DNA of 64,000 nucleotides from Rhinopithecus roxellana (GCF_007565055.1 NC_044557.1:68577095-68641094); one strand, 5' to 3'. Positions 1 through 10,639 are shown, numbered from the stretch's first letter. The notes: generated from the sequence alone by a model not told the origin. A program made the numbers and translations.

Positions 1-655
1 AGTAGAATTCTCCCACAAGGGTAATATAACCTGAGAAACTGGGGTAGTGTGAGGTAATAAAGAATTTAACCTCACCCAAAGCCTCTGTCCTTGGCTTCTG
101 GGTCTCCAAGCCCTTCTACTGTCTTGTCTGAAAGCAGTGTCTTTGCCTGGGGACCTTGGACCAGCCAGATAGTAAAACTGATTTAGAGTGGAAGCTCTGA
201 ACCACACCAACAGTGTGATGTAGGGTGAGGGTTTTGGGTCAATCTCTGGATAAGGCTAGAAACTGGGATTGGCCACATGTGCAATTAATCCTGCCTATGT
301 GCTAGTGCGCTAGTACAAACTCCAGACACTGAGGCCTGGGTGAGCTTTCCTGGTTGGTAACACTCCATGCATACTGTCACACATCTGTGTTGACAGAGTA
401 ATGCCCTCCTGTCTCTATGGGGAAAGGACAACTGGAAGGTCCATGTTTGGTACCCTTCTGAACTTTGTCCTGTGCATCTTTTCCCTTGGTTAATCTGTAT
501 GTTTGTATCCTCTCCCTGTAATAAACTGTAACCGCAAGTAAGTTGCTTTCAGTGAGTTTTCTGAGTCTTCCTAGTGAATCCCCAAACCTGAAGGGGACTT
601 GGGGAACTCCTTGAATTTGCAATTGGTGTCAGGAGTGAGGACAATATTGTGTGAA
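1..655 (+). repeat. LTR fragment, probable ERVL/other ancient LTR class
   Basis: The stretch resembles the 3' part of a primate LTR: a region with 'gtgatgtagggtgag' and 'gataaggctag', a polyadenylation signal AATAAA near 520 inside 'ccctgtaataaactgtaaccg', followed by an R/U5-like part ending near 'ggtgtcaggagtgagg'. I recognise the style but cannot name the subfamily with confidence. No open gag or pol was seen. The left limit is outside the window. Confidence 0.5.
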
Positions 656-1666
656 CTGTGTTCCCTCTAACTTTATATGGGGTTTAGGGGTGATGGGTGG
701 TAGATGAAGTAGGTGTGTAAAATTAACCATGATCTGATTCTTACTTTAAAAAAAAAAAAACTTTCCCCATAGCAGGGCTGATATAAAGAAGCCACAACTT
801 AGGTTTTTCCTACTTTGCACACAAAATTCCAACCAGTGGAACTTCTGACTGATTTACTTAGGCAGTTACTTATGGAGAAATGTCTTGAAACCACAAATTC
901 TCACCAAAGATTTCCTAAAAGACTCCAATAAGGTGATAGACTGTAATCAGAAATCCCATTTACCAAAAAGGAAATGGTATTCTATTTTGAAAATAATTGT
1001 ATTACTAGGTAAACAATGTTTACCAGTTTTAATTCTAATACTGGAAACAATTTTTATAAATGTTTCTGAATGAATTTGCAATTTAAGTGTATAAATCCTT
1101 ATGCCTAAAATGAACGCTGGCACATTTTTAAGCACGACAAGAAAATTTTTTTAACTGCTGAGAAATTTAAAGAATTCAGAAACATATAATGAATTACTAT
1201 ATAAACAAAATGCTATAAATTGTTAAACACTGTAAAATCAGGCTTGAAGATGTTTTTCCTCAGGTAGAAATGTTAACTTCATTTCAATTACTTTTACTTA
1301 TAACTGGTTAATCTAGCATGTTATATTACTAGCATATTAATTTTAGTGTTCATTCTTAAATCCTATAGATGTTCAGGTCAGGTAAAAAATAATTTGCTAA
1401 GCTCAATACTTTCGAATTATAATGCACTAAATTATCCTAAACAGTAAAATGCTTCAGACTCGCAAAACCACATCAGTGGAATGAAAAATAAACTTTTGTA
1501 GTTTGTAGTGTTAAAATGTAATGAAAACTATGACTTCAAATCTTCCATACATTTAAATCCTTGATTGCAAAAATTCTGACAGTCAAGGGTCTTTGCTTTA
1601 TCATATATACAGGCACAGATTTCATTTTAAGAGGAAATGTAATAGAAACTACACATTACAATATAC
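1..1666 (-). other. LRP12: LRP12 intron 6, partial
   Basis: Intron between exon 6 and the last exon, whose start is not in the window. It opens on the minus strand with GTATAT at 1666. Bases 1-660 hold an LTR-like fragment (separate entry). From 660 to 1660 the sequence is A+T-rich and I see no gene or recognisable repeat apart from a short A run near 748. Confidence 0.85.
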
Positions 1667-1799
1667 CTGATTAGGTGAACAAACAGGAAAATCTTCAACT
1701 GGTGGAATTAAACCCTGAGCAATCAATTGTCCATAAGAGGGCGGAGCTTCTCTTCTTAACAATTCTGCTTCCACTCTTGACAACTGTGTTTCAAATGAT
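1667..1799 (-). CDS. LRP12: LRP12 exon 6 (cytoplasmic tail, proximal part)
   Basis: Internal coding exon of LRP12, a type I membrane receptor of the LDLR family. Read on the minus strand, a pyrimidine-rich tract ending CTCAAAG precedes the exon and CAG|GTATAT follows it. The first base completes the Arg codon split from exon 5, then 44 whole codons run to Gln (about residue 571), so it ends in phase 0. The peptide starts SFETQLSRVEAELLRRE and ends VCSPNQ, matching the human tail just after the membrane. Visible sorting or binding motifs are an acidic di-leucine-like ELL and a PPSY (PPxY) motif, the class bound by WW domains such as those of NEDD4-type ligases. Whether PPSY is used here is inference. 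The next exon, holding the rest of the tail and the 3'UTR, is outside the window. Confidence 0.96.
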
Positions 1800-2223
1800 C
1801 TTTGAGAGTAGATGGAAAGAAAAAAGATTAAAAGGGGGAGCTAAGAAAAAGAACAAATTTCCATTATCAGTAATTAAAACAATCTGAATCTTGGCATATT
1901 TGATCATTTTAAAGCTTAGTCATTTTACAAACATTTACTGAATATATGTATTATCCCTACACTAGGAATACAAAGTTGAAGCAAGCAGTCTTCAATGGGG
2001 CTTTAAGCTAGTAAAAGCCTGGATCACTGAGTTTTAATGAATGAAAATCCCTGTAAAGGTAAAGGGAGAAATAATACAAGATTTTACAACTCCTAAGAAC
2101 ACTGTATTTACTGAATATATGTTGACGTCTAGCTGGGATCTCTGACTCTTCATTGTGCTCTTTTGTTGCAACGTGGTAAAAAGTTTTCTTGCCATTTACA
2201 CTTGCCCAAAGAAAAGATGCAGA

Positions 2224-2535
2224 GGCCAGGTGCGGTGGCTCATGCCTGTAATCCCAGTACTTTGGGAGGCCAAGGTGGGCGGATCACGAAGTCAGGAGTT
2301 TGGGACCAGCCTGGTCAACAGAGTGAAACCCCGTCTCTACTAAAAATACAAAAGATTAGGCAGGCGTGGTGGCAGGCACTTGTAATCCCAGCTACTTGGG
2401 AGGCTGAGGCAGGAGAATCGCTTGAACCTGGGAGACAGAGTGCAGTCAGCTGAGACTGCACCACTGCACTCCAGCCTGGGTGACAGAGCAAGACTCTGTC
2501 TCAAAACAAACAAACAAACAAACAAAAAGGAAAAA
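2224..2535 (+). mobile_element. AluS SINE
   Basis: Full-length dimeric Alu starting ggccaggtgcggtgg with A-rich linker and a (CAAA)n-rich tail. Flanked by a perfect 15-bp target duplication, aaagaaaagatgcag, at 2208-2222 and 2536-2550, which fixes both ends. Confidence 0.97.
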
Positions 2536-2689
2536 AAAGAAAAGATGCAGTAATGGTTATTACAATACTGTGCATCTATGTGCCATCTATTAGCCATCTG
2601 TTACATAAAAAGTTCTTTGTTAAATCTATTATTTGTAATTCTCCTGGGACTGAAGGTCATTGTCTCCACAGGGACATCTCTGCCATTAA

Positions 2690-3230
2690 CTTCTCTCAGG
2701 TCCCATTTACCCTGGATCATACTGAAAACTACTCACTCTGAAGGTCACCCTTTAACAGTTAACCATTTCTTACTAAACTGAGAACTCTGAAGTGCTGTTG
2801 TCACTTAACTCTACAACAGGACAATAGTCTTGTGTTCCAATCGTACCTCCTATTAGCCCTTCACACGCATCCTGGGCTCCAGATAAACTGAACCATGTGC
2901 TTACTTTTTGAGCAATGCTGGACATTCCTACTTCTATATATTTTCCCAGGTTATTGCTTTAACAACACCTTTTCCCCTATCTATATTCTACTCATACATT
3001 TCAAGTGGTACCTCTCCAATCAAAGCCTTTCCACCTCTCTTCCTCATTAGATTAGGTATTTTTCACTTTGTATCATTTTGTTTTACAGCTCTTTACAACA
3101 TTACTTTTGTCATCTTACTCCATGCCCCAATTCCTTCCTCCTAACTGTAAACTGCTTGTGATATTATGCCTTATTCATTTTTCTATTTACCTGTATGCTT
3201 TGAACATAGTAGGCTATCACATATCTGGAA
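2690..3230 (+). repeat. L2 LINE fragment, 3' region
   Basis: Diverged sequence with the L2-like order 'cagctctttacaacatt', 'ctaactgtaaactgcttg' and 'gaacatagtaggc' near 3085-3215. This is the typical eroded 3' end of an ancient L2 copy. Boundaries are approximate. Confidence 0.55.
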
Positions 3231-3562
3231 TTTTTGAATTAGTATTTAGAAAAATACAGGTTAAAACACTAAAACTGAGAGCTGCAGCTTACAATATTCC
3301 TATAAAACGGATTAATCTGAAAACAGGAGCTGGTAAATAGACTGCTTTTTCTCATAACTCTAAATATTTAGTTTGTAATGTGTTTGGCCTTTTGAGTCTT
3401 GGGCTTTTCACACTAATTTGATACATCATCAACAATCTTTATCCATTTCTAAACTAATATAAAACAAAAATACATTGCTAATCCTCAAAGTACTCATTTC
3501 AAATATTTGGGCCTGCTTTTATTGTGGAGAGCATAACCTTATAGTTCTGTCTTGGTACTGAC

Positions 3563-4667
3563 CTTCTTTCAAACATTCTCAGAGAATAAAGCTTACAAGT
3601 ACATCCCAATGCAATGACGAGTAACAGGCCACAGATGAGGCTCCCTATGACGGCAGCAGTGATGACTCTTGTAGGCACGATTACTGGGCAATTCTCTTCA
3701 TCGCTGCCATCACCACAGTCATCTTGAGAATCACACACCCAACTTTCAAACACGCAACGATTGTTTTTACAATGGAAATTTCCTGGTTGGCAAAAAAAGC
3801 AGTTTTTTTCATCTGAGCCATTTGGGCAATGATTCTGGTAGTTGCAGCGATCAGAACGAGGATAACAGACACCGTTTCGGGAACATGGAAATTCTTCCTT
3901 CTGGCACATGGTACAATTGATTTCATCCCTTCCATTTGGGCAATGCCAATACCCATCACAACGCTGCTGCTCAGTATAACACCCCCAGTTACCTCCACAG
4001 GGTATTTCCCATGGCAAACAGAACCCATCTACTTGGTAAGTAGCATTAAATCCCCTCGCAGCATTCACTTTATCAGCACAAAAATGTACCCTTATCTGTC
4101 CAGAAGAAGAAACAACTGTAAGAGGTGCATGAGAATCAAAAGCTGTCAACACACGCAAAAGCTTGTGTGGATTCTCCTCTAATCCATCATATATTTTGAC
4201 ATAATCACCATAACCAGTACCATCAAGTTTAAAGTCAGTAAAGCGTAAAATGACTTTACGGTGATCACCAGTGTCGATTAACCAGGTGCAATTGCTTCCA
4301 GGAGGATAAAAATCTGGGTAATTGGGAGAATTAAAAGTACCATAAAAATATTTTAGCCACTGCCCACACGTTGGCACATCACAGTCTATCTCATCTCCTA
4401 GGTCAAGGCAGTCAATGTTTCCATCACATTTTAAAGATTCAGGGAGGCAAGTGTAAACTTTGGTGAAACGGGATAAACATTGGAACTGGTTGTAAGCACA
4501 GGGTTGAAAAGCAGCGGCAGTTGGAGGATTAGCTTCTTTGGCACAGATCTCTTCATCGGAGCTATCTCCACATTCATCCATGTTATTACACTTCCAGGCT
4601 TCTGGTATACACTTTCCATTACCACAACGAAACTGGTCACAAGCACAGTTTGGTTCCTCAGATTTCC
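3563..4667 (-). CDS. LRP12: LRP12 exon 5 (LDLR-A1/A2, CUB2, LDLR-A3 to A5, transmembrane)
   Basis: Large internal exon encoding most of the LRP12 ectodomain and its membrane helix. On the minus strand the acceptor is a strong pyrimidine tract ending CTTCACAG and the donor is AAG|GTCAGT. It opens with the last two bases of a split Gly codon, carries 367 full codons and ends with two bases of an Arg codon. Order of domains: LDLR-A1 with calcium-site DECGDSSDE, LDLR-A2, CUB2 (starting CGQWLKYFYG, with GYGDYVKIYDG), then three LDLR-A modules ending DCGDGSDEENC. Every LDLR-A has its six cysteines. The hydrophobic helix near residues 493-513 (about 3604-3666) starts VITAAVIGSL and is followed by Cys and Lys on the cytoplasmic side. 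One residue differs from my memory of human: DEINC where human has DETNC. LRP12 is an endocytic-type receptor at the plasma membrane; ligands are not evident from sequence. The open frame reads on into the intron to 3499, but the conserved donor shows where coding stops. Confidence 0.98.
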
Positions 4668-5915
4668 CTGTGAAGATGTGAGTACAAAGGAGATGGAAAG
4701 AGAAGGAGAAAAATTATAATCTTTAAAAGACATAAAACAGCAAGAGCAGTATTTTTATAATAAATGTTCATAAAGCCCAAGTGCTACGAGTTTTAAAAAA
4801 CAGGTTGGGTTCATATATATATATATATTTTGTTTGTTTGTTTGTTTTTTTAAAGTTCCAGGGTACATGTGCAGGATGTGCAGGTTTGTTACATGGGTAA
4901 ACACGTGCCATGGTGGTGTGCTGCACCCATCACCTAGGTATTAAGCCCAGTATGCATTTAGCTCTTTTCCCTAATGCTCTCCCTCCCATCCCGCCCTCCC
5001 CAAAAGGCCACAATAAATGTGGGGCCTGTGTCCATGTGTTCTCATTGTTCAGGTCCCACTTATAAGTGAAAACATGCAGTGTTTGGTTTTCTGTTCCTGC
5101 GTTAGTTTGCTGAGGATAATGGCTTCCAGTTTCATCCATCCCTCCAGCTTCCTGCAAAGGACATGATCTCGTTCCTTTTTATGGCTGCATAGTATTCCAT
5201 GGTGTATATGTACCAACATTTTCTTTATTCAGTCTATCACTGATGGGCATTTGGGTTGACTCCATGTCTTTGCTATTGTGAACAGTGCTGCAATCAACAT
5301 ACGTGTGTATGTGTCTTTATAAACAGAATGATTTAACAGATTGGGTTCTAATGACAAATCAGTACTGGCACACTTACTCAACAATTCAACTTGTTAAATG
5401 CTTATTGTTATTCCATGAAGATCTTTGCATTTTGATCTAAAAGAGAGGACTAATTCTGAATTATTCACATTTGTATGATCTGGTCATGCTTTTTAGACAC
5501 AGTTTAAGAAAAGATGTCTTTTTTTCTGAGACTATAAACTATGAAGATGAAATCTGTTAGGTCTTTTCTTTGGGGGTATAAAAACAATAATTACCACAAA
5601 AATACATTCTGAACTTTCTGGATATGAGTAAGCACTTGAGAGATAAAAGGCTATTCTTAGAATAAATGTATTTAAGATGCTTAAAAAAGAAAATTAACCT
5701 TAGTATATGAAGTTAATCATTTTGTTAGAATTATACAAAACACTTTTTGGAGACCCAGCCTTAGGGCATCTGACTTTAAGCTTCTAATCCTCAATCTCAG
5801 CTGCCTCGAGGGCCTACTCCTAATTAAATGAACATTATTTAGAAGATTAGCTCCAAAGTGACAGAGCAGTTAACACCATAAAATTCAGTTCAATCTTTCT
5901 TATTTAAAAACACAC
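4668..5915 (-). other. LRP12: LRP12 intron 4
   Basis: Intron between exons 4 and 5. GTGTGT begins it at 5915 and CTTCACAG ends it at 4668. It carries an antisense-oriented L1 3' end (4814-5336) and otherwise about 580 bp (5337-5915) in which I see nothing recognisable. Confidence 0.9.
4814..5336 (-). mobile_element. L1P 3' end (5'-truncated LINE-1)
   Basis: Read on the minus strand this is the end of ORF2 plus a 3'UTR of an L1PA/PB-type element, with the tail visible on the plus strand as T-rich sequence near 4830-4852. 'gtacatgtgcagg' and 'tcctgcgttagtttgctgagg' are typical. A candidate 12-bp target duplication, caggttgggttc (4801-4812) and cagattgggttc (5338-5349), has one mismatch. A (TA)n run at 4816-4829 sits beside the tail. 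Confidence 0.88.
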
Positions 5916-6118
5916 CTGAAAAATATGCCAGTCTGAAACCCTTTCTAGAGACGCTGTCATCTGAATGAAACCTAATCCAGATGTGGTCTTGTGAAGAGAT
6001 ATACGGAGGTGGAATTGTGGAACCACAAGCTCTGTAACTTTCAATATTCTTGTATGTTTCTATTGTCAACCAGTCCAAACTGCACCTTCTGGATCCTTGA
6101 ATATCAAAATCCTGAAAA
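5916..6118 (-). CDS. LRP12: LRP12 exon 4 (C-terminal half of CUB1)
   Basis: Coding exon for the second half of the first CUB domain. On the minus strand a run of T then CCCCCAG precedes it and TCAG|GTGTGT follows. It begins with the T that completes a split Ser codon (AG|T), then FQDFDIQGS, then DWLTIETYKNIESYRACG, and ends RLAYFS plus one base of a Gly codon completed by GG of exon 5. The 203-nt length fits these phases exactly. CUB features seen are the paired cysteines (RRC and RACG) and the alternating hydrophobic strands. Differences from the human protein as I remember it: Ser for Asn after RRC, and DDSVSRK where human has DDNISRK, which would remove an N-glycosylation sequon. A second AG lies 7 nt inside the exon; using it would shift the frame. 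Confidence 0.96.
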
Positions 6119-6224
6119 CTGGGGGAAAAAAAAAAAATCAGAAATGTCTATTAAAAAGGCAATTTTGGAAAAAAAATCATATTACAATGTAACTGAGGAT
6201 ATTATTATAAGCTTCCATATACTG

Positions 6225-6350
6225 ACCGATTCTCCTGGGTGTTCCAGGCATACAACCATATCATTAGCAAATAATACTACTAATTCTATGTTCCTCATAT
6301 ATGTATTTCTTTTCCAGATTGTAGAAAAATACTTCTTCACAAGTAATGCC
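6225..6350 (-). repeat. L1M fragment (short, ancient)
   Basis: 'gttccaggcatacaaccatatcattagcaaataat' style sequence matches the antisense of the L1 ORF2 region that encodes the reverse transcriptase active-site stretch. It is too eroded for subfamily assignment. Confidence 0.5.
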
Positions 6351-7031
6351 AGTTTCAAAATAATGTTAAAAAAACAGGTGACAGGTGGCACCTTTTCTTT
6401 TTCTTTTCTGTGTGTATGGTTGGGAAAGACCACTTCTAACTCAGAACATCCTGAATTGTTCTGTGTTCCAACCAGAATCACCTCTCCCCAATCTGATGAA
6501 CTGAAGTAAACACAGAGAAACTCAGCCTTCTTTTAGATTAATACTTGCTTAATAAAAAGTTTGCAGCTGACATTCTTAGGAGAGTAATTAGCACAAATCT
6601 GAGCAAGGTAAAAGACTGAAAAAGGAACACATGAAAAATGTTTTTGGTGAAAAGTCCCTGAGTTTGGGAATACTTTTTTACATAAATCACTTTATAGCCA
6701 AATACTCTCTTGTAGTTAATAAAATGTGGGCATAAGTATAGGTCAAAAACATCAAATAAATAACAGCACATAGAAAATTAGTCATTGCTTATGAAAAAAA
6801 GAGAAACCAAAACATAGTTTTACAATAGCTAAACATGTCTCAGCAAAAAGTAAAGATCTGACTTTATCTTCTTGCCTTTGACTTAAACTAAGTGATAGTA
6901 AAGTTAATTACCCAAGGATTATTATATCAGAATGTTTCTTCTTCAAATATTCTGAATAACTAACAAAAGCTGATAGACAATTCGATTGTTTCCAAGTTTG
7001 CACTATTATGAACTATGCTTTAAAAACTCCT

Positions 7032-7364
7032 GGCCAGGCTCACGCCTGTAAACCTAGAACTTTGGGAGGCTGAGGTGGGCGGATCACGAAGTCAGGAGTT
7101 TGAGACCAGCCTGGCCATGGTGAAACCCCATGTCTACTAAAAATACAAAAGTTAGCCAGGCATGGTGGTGTGTGCCTGTAGTGTCAGCTACTCAGGAGGA
7201 TGAGGCAGGAGAATCTCTTGAACCAGGGAGGCAGAGGTTGCAGTGAGCCGAGATCGCGCCACTGCATGCCAGCCTGGGCGACAGAGCGAGACTCCGTCTC
7301 AAAACAAAACAAAACAAACAAAACAAAACAAAACAAAACAAAACAAAACAAAACAAAACAAAAC
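7032..7364 (+). mobile_element. AluS with short 5' internal deletion and (AAAAC)n tail
   Basis: Dimeric Alu whose 5' end reads ggccaggctcacgcc, lacking about seven bases of the usual promoter-proximal sequence. The A tail has become an (AAAAC)n microsatellite of about 60 bp (7303-7364). No clear target duplication seen. Confidence 0.92.
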
Positions 7365-8042
7365 CTCCTTATACATGTACATATCTCTCTTACACACAAG
7401 AACAATAAATTCTCTAGGACAAACTGTTCTAGAACTAGTATTGCTAGATCAGAATAATAATTCCTCTTTAAATCTGACAGACCCTGGCAAAACATGTTTA
7501 TATGAACTTACAATTCTACCAAGTCTGTACCGTATATCCCCCACATTTAGCAAAATGACATATTCTATTTTTAAAAATGTTTTGCCAATTAGGTAGACAA
7601 AAGAGATTTTTCACTTCTATTTTGCATGTCTTTATTTACTGAGATTGAAATGCTTTTCCAATTTACTGGTTATTTCTGTTTCTTTTACTCCAAATTGCCT
7701 TGTTTTTCAAATTGCCTCCTTTATTCATTAATATTTCTTATTTAAGAACTCTACATGTTATAAACATGAGCTTATTTGGGGGCATGTCTGTTATGTAAGA
7801 CATGTCATATCCACCTACATCCACATTCTTTCTCTCCAACAGTCAGTGTGGTCAGTCTTTTTCATTTTAGTCACTGATGGGCGGCATCTCTTATTGTGGT
7901 TTTATGTACACTTCTCTGAAGAAAAATTTGGTGAACATCTTTTCATGTGATTGTTGGCCATTTTTATATCTTCTGTGAAGAATCTGTTCATGCCTTTTGC
8001 CCATTAAAAAAAAAAAGTTATAAAAATCCCTTTTATATTCTT

Positions 8043-8340
8043 GGCCGGGCATGGTAGCTCATGCCTGTAATCCCAGCACTGTGGGAGGCTGAGGTGGGCA
8101 GATCACTTGAGGTCAGGAGTTCGAGACCAGCCTGGCCAAACAACATGGTGAAACCCCGTCTCTACTGAAAATACAAAAATTAGCTGAGTGTGGTGGCGCA
8201 GACTTGTAATCCCAGCTACTCGGGAAGCTGAGGCAGGAGAATTGCTTGAACCTGGGAGGTGGAGGGTGTAGTGAGCTCAGATCACACCACTGCACCCCAG
8301 CCTGGGTGACAGAACAAAACTCTATCTCAAAAAATAAAAA
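8043..8340 (+). mobile_element. AluS SINE
   Basis: Full dimeric Alu starting ggccgggcatggtagctc and ending in an AAAATAAAAAA tail, inserted into an older antisense L1M segment, which resumes as 'ggattcaagtcctttg'. Confidence 0.95.
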
Positions 8341-8445
8341 AGGATTCAAGTCCTTTGTTAGATATGTGTATTGCTAATATTTTCTTCCAGTCTATGGTTT
8401 TGTCTTTTCATTTTTTTAATGGAACCTTTTAACGAGCAGAAGTTT

Positions 8446-8591
8446 AAAATTTTAGTCTTGATGAAGTCTAATTTATTATTATTATTTTTGCTTTATGTTT
8501 AATGCGTTTAGTGTCCTCAGATATCTCAGTGTTTCCAAATATCTCAACGATGTTCAACTACTTTTTAAGTATTTCAGAGTTTTAGTTTTTA
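8446..8591 (+). repeat. Source copy of a 146-bp dispersed duplication
   Basis: This L1M stretch, beginning near 'attttagtcttgatgaag' and ending near 'cagagttttagttttt', is present again in the same orientation at 9638-9783 with roughly 10-12% differences and a 6-bp indel by eye. See the finding on the templated insertion in an Alu. Confidence 0.9.
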
Positions 8592-9490
8592 CATTTATAG
8601 CTGAGATTTATATAAATTAAATTTTGTGTGTTTGAAAACACACAAAATGAGATTTTTTTTTCTTACATTTATCTAGAACATAGAAGATACTAATTTTTGT
8701 TCTATCACACAGTTAAATTAGTCTGATGACCATGAACTTGAGGAGGTTTGGTTTTTTTATACTTTGTTTAAAGCAAGTTTGTTTCTGCTTTGCCCTTAGT
8801 CTCAGGGAGAATTCTTAGTTTAAGGACACTGTCTTTACTTGTAAAGTATGACACACAGAGTTTCATTAAAAATCTCAAGGCATTTATTTATGAAGCCCTA
8901 TACTGGGTCTCGCCTGTGATGGACAGGATTCAAACTCCACATGCTGCCTCTGCTGTGGTGCACAGCAGCTGAAATCATATAGTCTTTTCAGCCTTCCCGC
9001 TGTTACTCTCCAGCGGGTTCCTCGGAGTCTTCTTTATGCACACACAATTCATGGGTCAGCTAAGGATCTGAGAATAATTTAAATGCAGTTACTTTCCAGT
9101 TTGTGGTTCTCTCCTTTCCAGGAGTTACCTTATTAATTAATTTCCAGTTATTGTCACAGCCTCAACTGCATCCTGACACCTCAAGCTAACAAGACTATGG
9201 TGATCTGCTTGAGTTCCAGTCACTCCACGTTGCACGGACTGGCAAGAATCTTCAGAGAACTGGTAGGAAACAAGCCTATCTCATGAAGACTGGTTCCTTC
9301 TTTCAGGGGTGGAATACTCTCCAGTTTTTGCCAGTTTCTTATTACTCTCCAGATCCTTCAAATAGTTGGTTTTAAAATATTTTATCCAAACTTTATAGCT
9401 CTTGTTTATGGGAGGTCTAGTCCCATTCAAACTAGGGAATCCCTTAATAAACTTTTAGTCCACTAGACATTTAAGATTCATGAAGGCAAA

Positions 9491-9929
9491 GGCTGGGAGA
9501 GGTGGCTCATGCCTGTAATCCCAGCACTCTGGGAGGCCGAGGTGGGTGGATCACCTGAGGTCAGAAGTTTGAGACCAACCTGACCAACATGGTGAAACCC
9601 CGTCTCTACTAAAATTCAAAAATTAATTGGGCGTGGTTTTTAATTTTAGTCTTGATGAAGTCTAATTTTTTATTTTTGCTTTATGTTTAGTGCATTTAGT
9701 GTCCTCTCTAAGATACCTTGGTGTTTCCAAAGATCCCAAAGATGTTCAACTATTTTTTAAGTATTTCAGAGTCTTAGTTTTAACACACCTGTAATCCCAG
9801 CTACCCGGGAGGCTGAGGCAGGAGAATTGCTTGAACCTGGGAGGCAGAGGTTGCAGTGAGCCCGAGATGGCACCACTGCACTCCAGCCTGGGTGACAAAG
9901 TTAGACACTGTCTCTCCACAAAAAACAAA
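9491..9929 (+). mobile_element. AluS containing a foreign 146-bp insert
   Basis: An Alu with target duplication aagattcatgaaggcaaa (9473-9490) and aagattcatgaaagcaga (9930-9947). The left arm is normal to 'gggcgtgg' near 9636, then about 146 bp of non-Alu sequence follows, then the right arm resumes at 'acacctgtaatcccagc' (9784). The Alu is therefore complete except that its central segment just after the linker was replaced or interrupted. Confidence 0.93.
9638..9783 (+). repeat. Inserted copy of the 8446-8591 L1 segment
   Basis: Same orientation as the source, offset 1194 bp, bounded on both sides by Alu sequence. There is no A tail and no target duplication of its own, so it is not a retroposition product. 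Confidence 0.88.
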
Positions 9930-10235
9930 AAGATTCATGAAAGCAGAAACATTGTCTAGAATAAGAAATAATAAGTATCTGTTCATGTATACCCTATTTG
10001 ATTTAGTTTGCTAATTCATTTAGGATTTTTAAATGAATAAGTAAAATTACTTTTTGGTTTTTTAAATGCTTCATAATAATTTCTGTAATAAAAGCACTGT
10101 TGACGTATTTGTGCTCTGTGCCTATTTAGAATATATTGAGTCAGGGAAAGAGTTTCAATTTCTTAATGTTTTTTGGTTTAATCAGTGTTTCTTAAACTTT
10201 TGATAATTTAAATTTTCTTAGAAATTGATTTCACG

Positions 10236-10543
10236 GGCCGGGCGCGGTGGCTCAAGCCTGTAATCCCAGCACTTTGGGAGGCCAAGACGGGTGGATCACG
10301 AGGTCAGGAGATCGAGACCATCCTGGCTAACACGGTGAAACCCCGTCTCTACTAAAAAACACAAAAAACTAGCCGGGTGAGGTGGCGGGCGCCTGTAGTC
10401 CCAGCTACTCGGGAGGCTGAGGCAGGAGGATGGCGTGAACCTGGGAGGCGGAGCTTGCAGTGAGCTGAGATCCGGCCACTGCGCTCCAGCCTGGGCGACA
10501 GAGCCAGACTCTGTCTCAAAAAAAAAAAAAAAAAAAAAAAAAA
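10236..10543 (+). mobile_element. AluY, Old World monkey type
   Basis: Young Alu starting ggccgggcgcggtggctcaagcc, with 'gatcgagaccatcctggctaacacgg', 'aactagccgggtgaggtgg' and the right-arm variant gatccggccactgc. Long pure A tail. Target duplication agaaattgattt at 10220-10231 and 10544-10555. Confidence 0.96.
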
Positions 10544-10639
10544 AGAAATTGATTTTATGTTGATAGTAAATTTTATTACTACAAAGCTCTGTACGCAGTA
10601 CTTTTATACAATTTAAAGACATTTTTTCCTATCTGTGAT

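Larger units (their letters stand above)
1800..3562 (-). other. LRP12: LRP12 intron 5
   Basis: Intron between exons 5 and 6, GTCAGT at the 5' end (3562) and AAAG at the 3' end (1800), with a C- and T-rich tract just upstream of the acceptor. It contains an AluS (2224-2535) and an L2-like segment (about 2690-3230). The rest is unremarkable. Confidence 0.9.
7560..9480 (-). repeat. L1M fragments in antisense, broken by AluS
   Basis: Sequence at 7840-8040 and 8341-8600 has the feel of antisense L1M ORF2 3' sequence ('ggcatctcttattgtggttttatg', 'gattcaagtcctttgttag', 'tatggttttgtcttttc'), interrupted by an Alu at 8043-8340. 8640-9480 is more doubtful and may be further L1M sequence. No frames remain open. 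Confidence 0.6.

Noticed and set aside
3829..4182. 117-codon plus-strand open frame opposite LRP12 exon 5
   Set aside because: Shadow of the conserved coding exon on the other strand.
5991..6509. 172-codon plus-strand open frame over LRP12 exon 4
   Set aside because: It is antisense to exon 4 and its intronic flank, with no recognisable domain and no splice-independent start support; a shadow frame.
7303..7364. Regular (AAAAC)n units resembling a CRISPR-like or tandem array
   Set aside because: It is the degenerate A tail of an Alu; no spacers.
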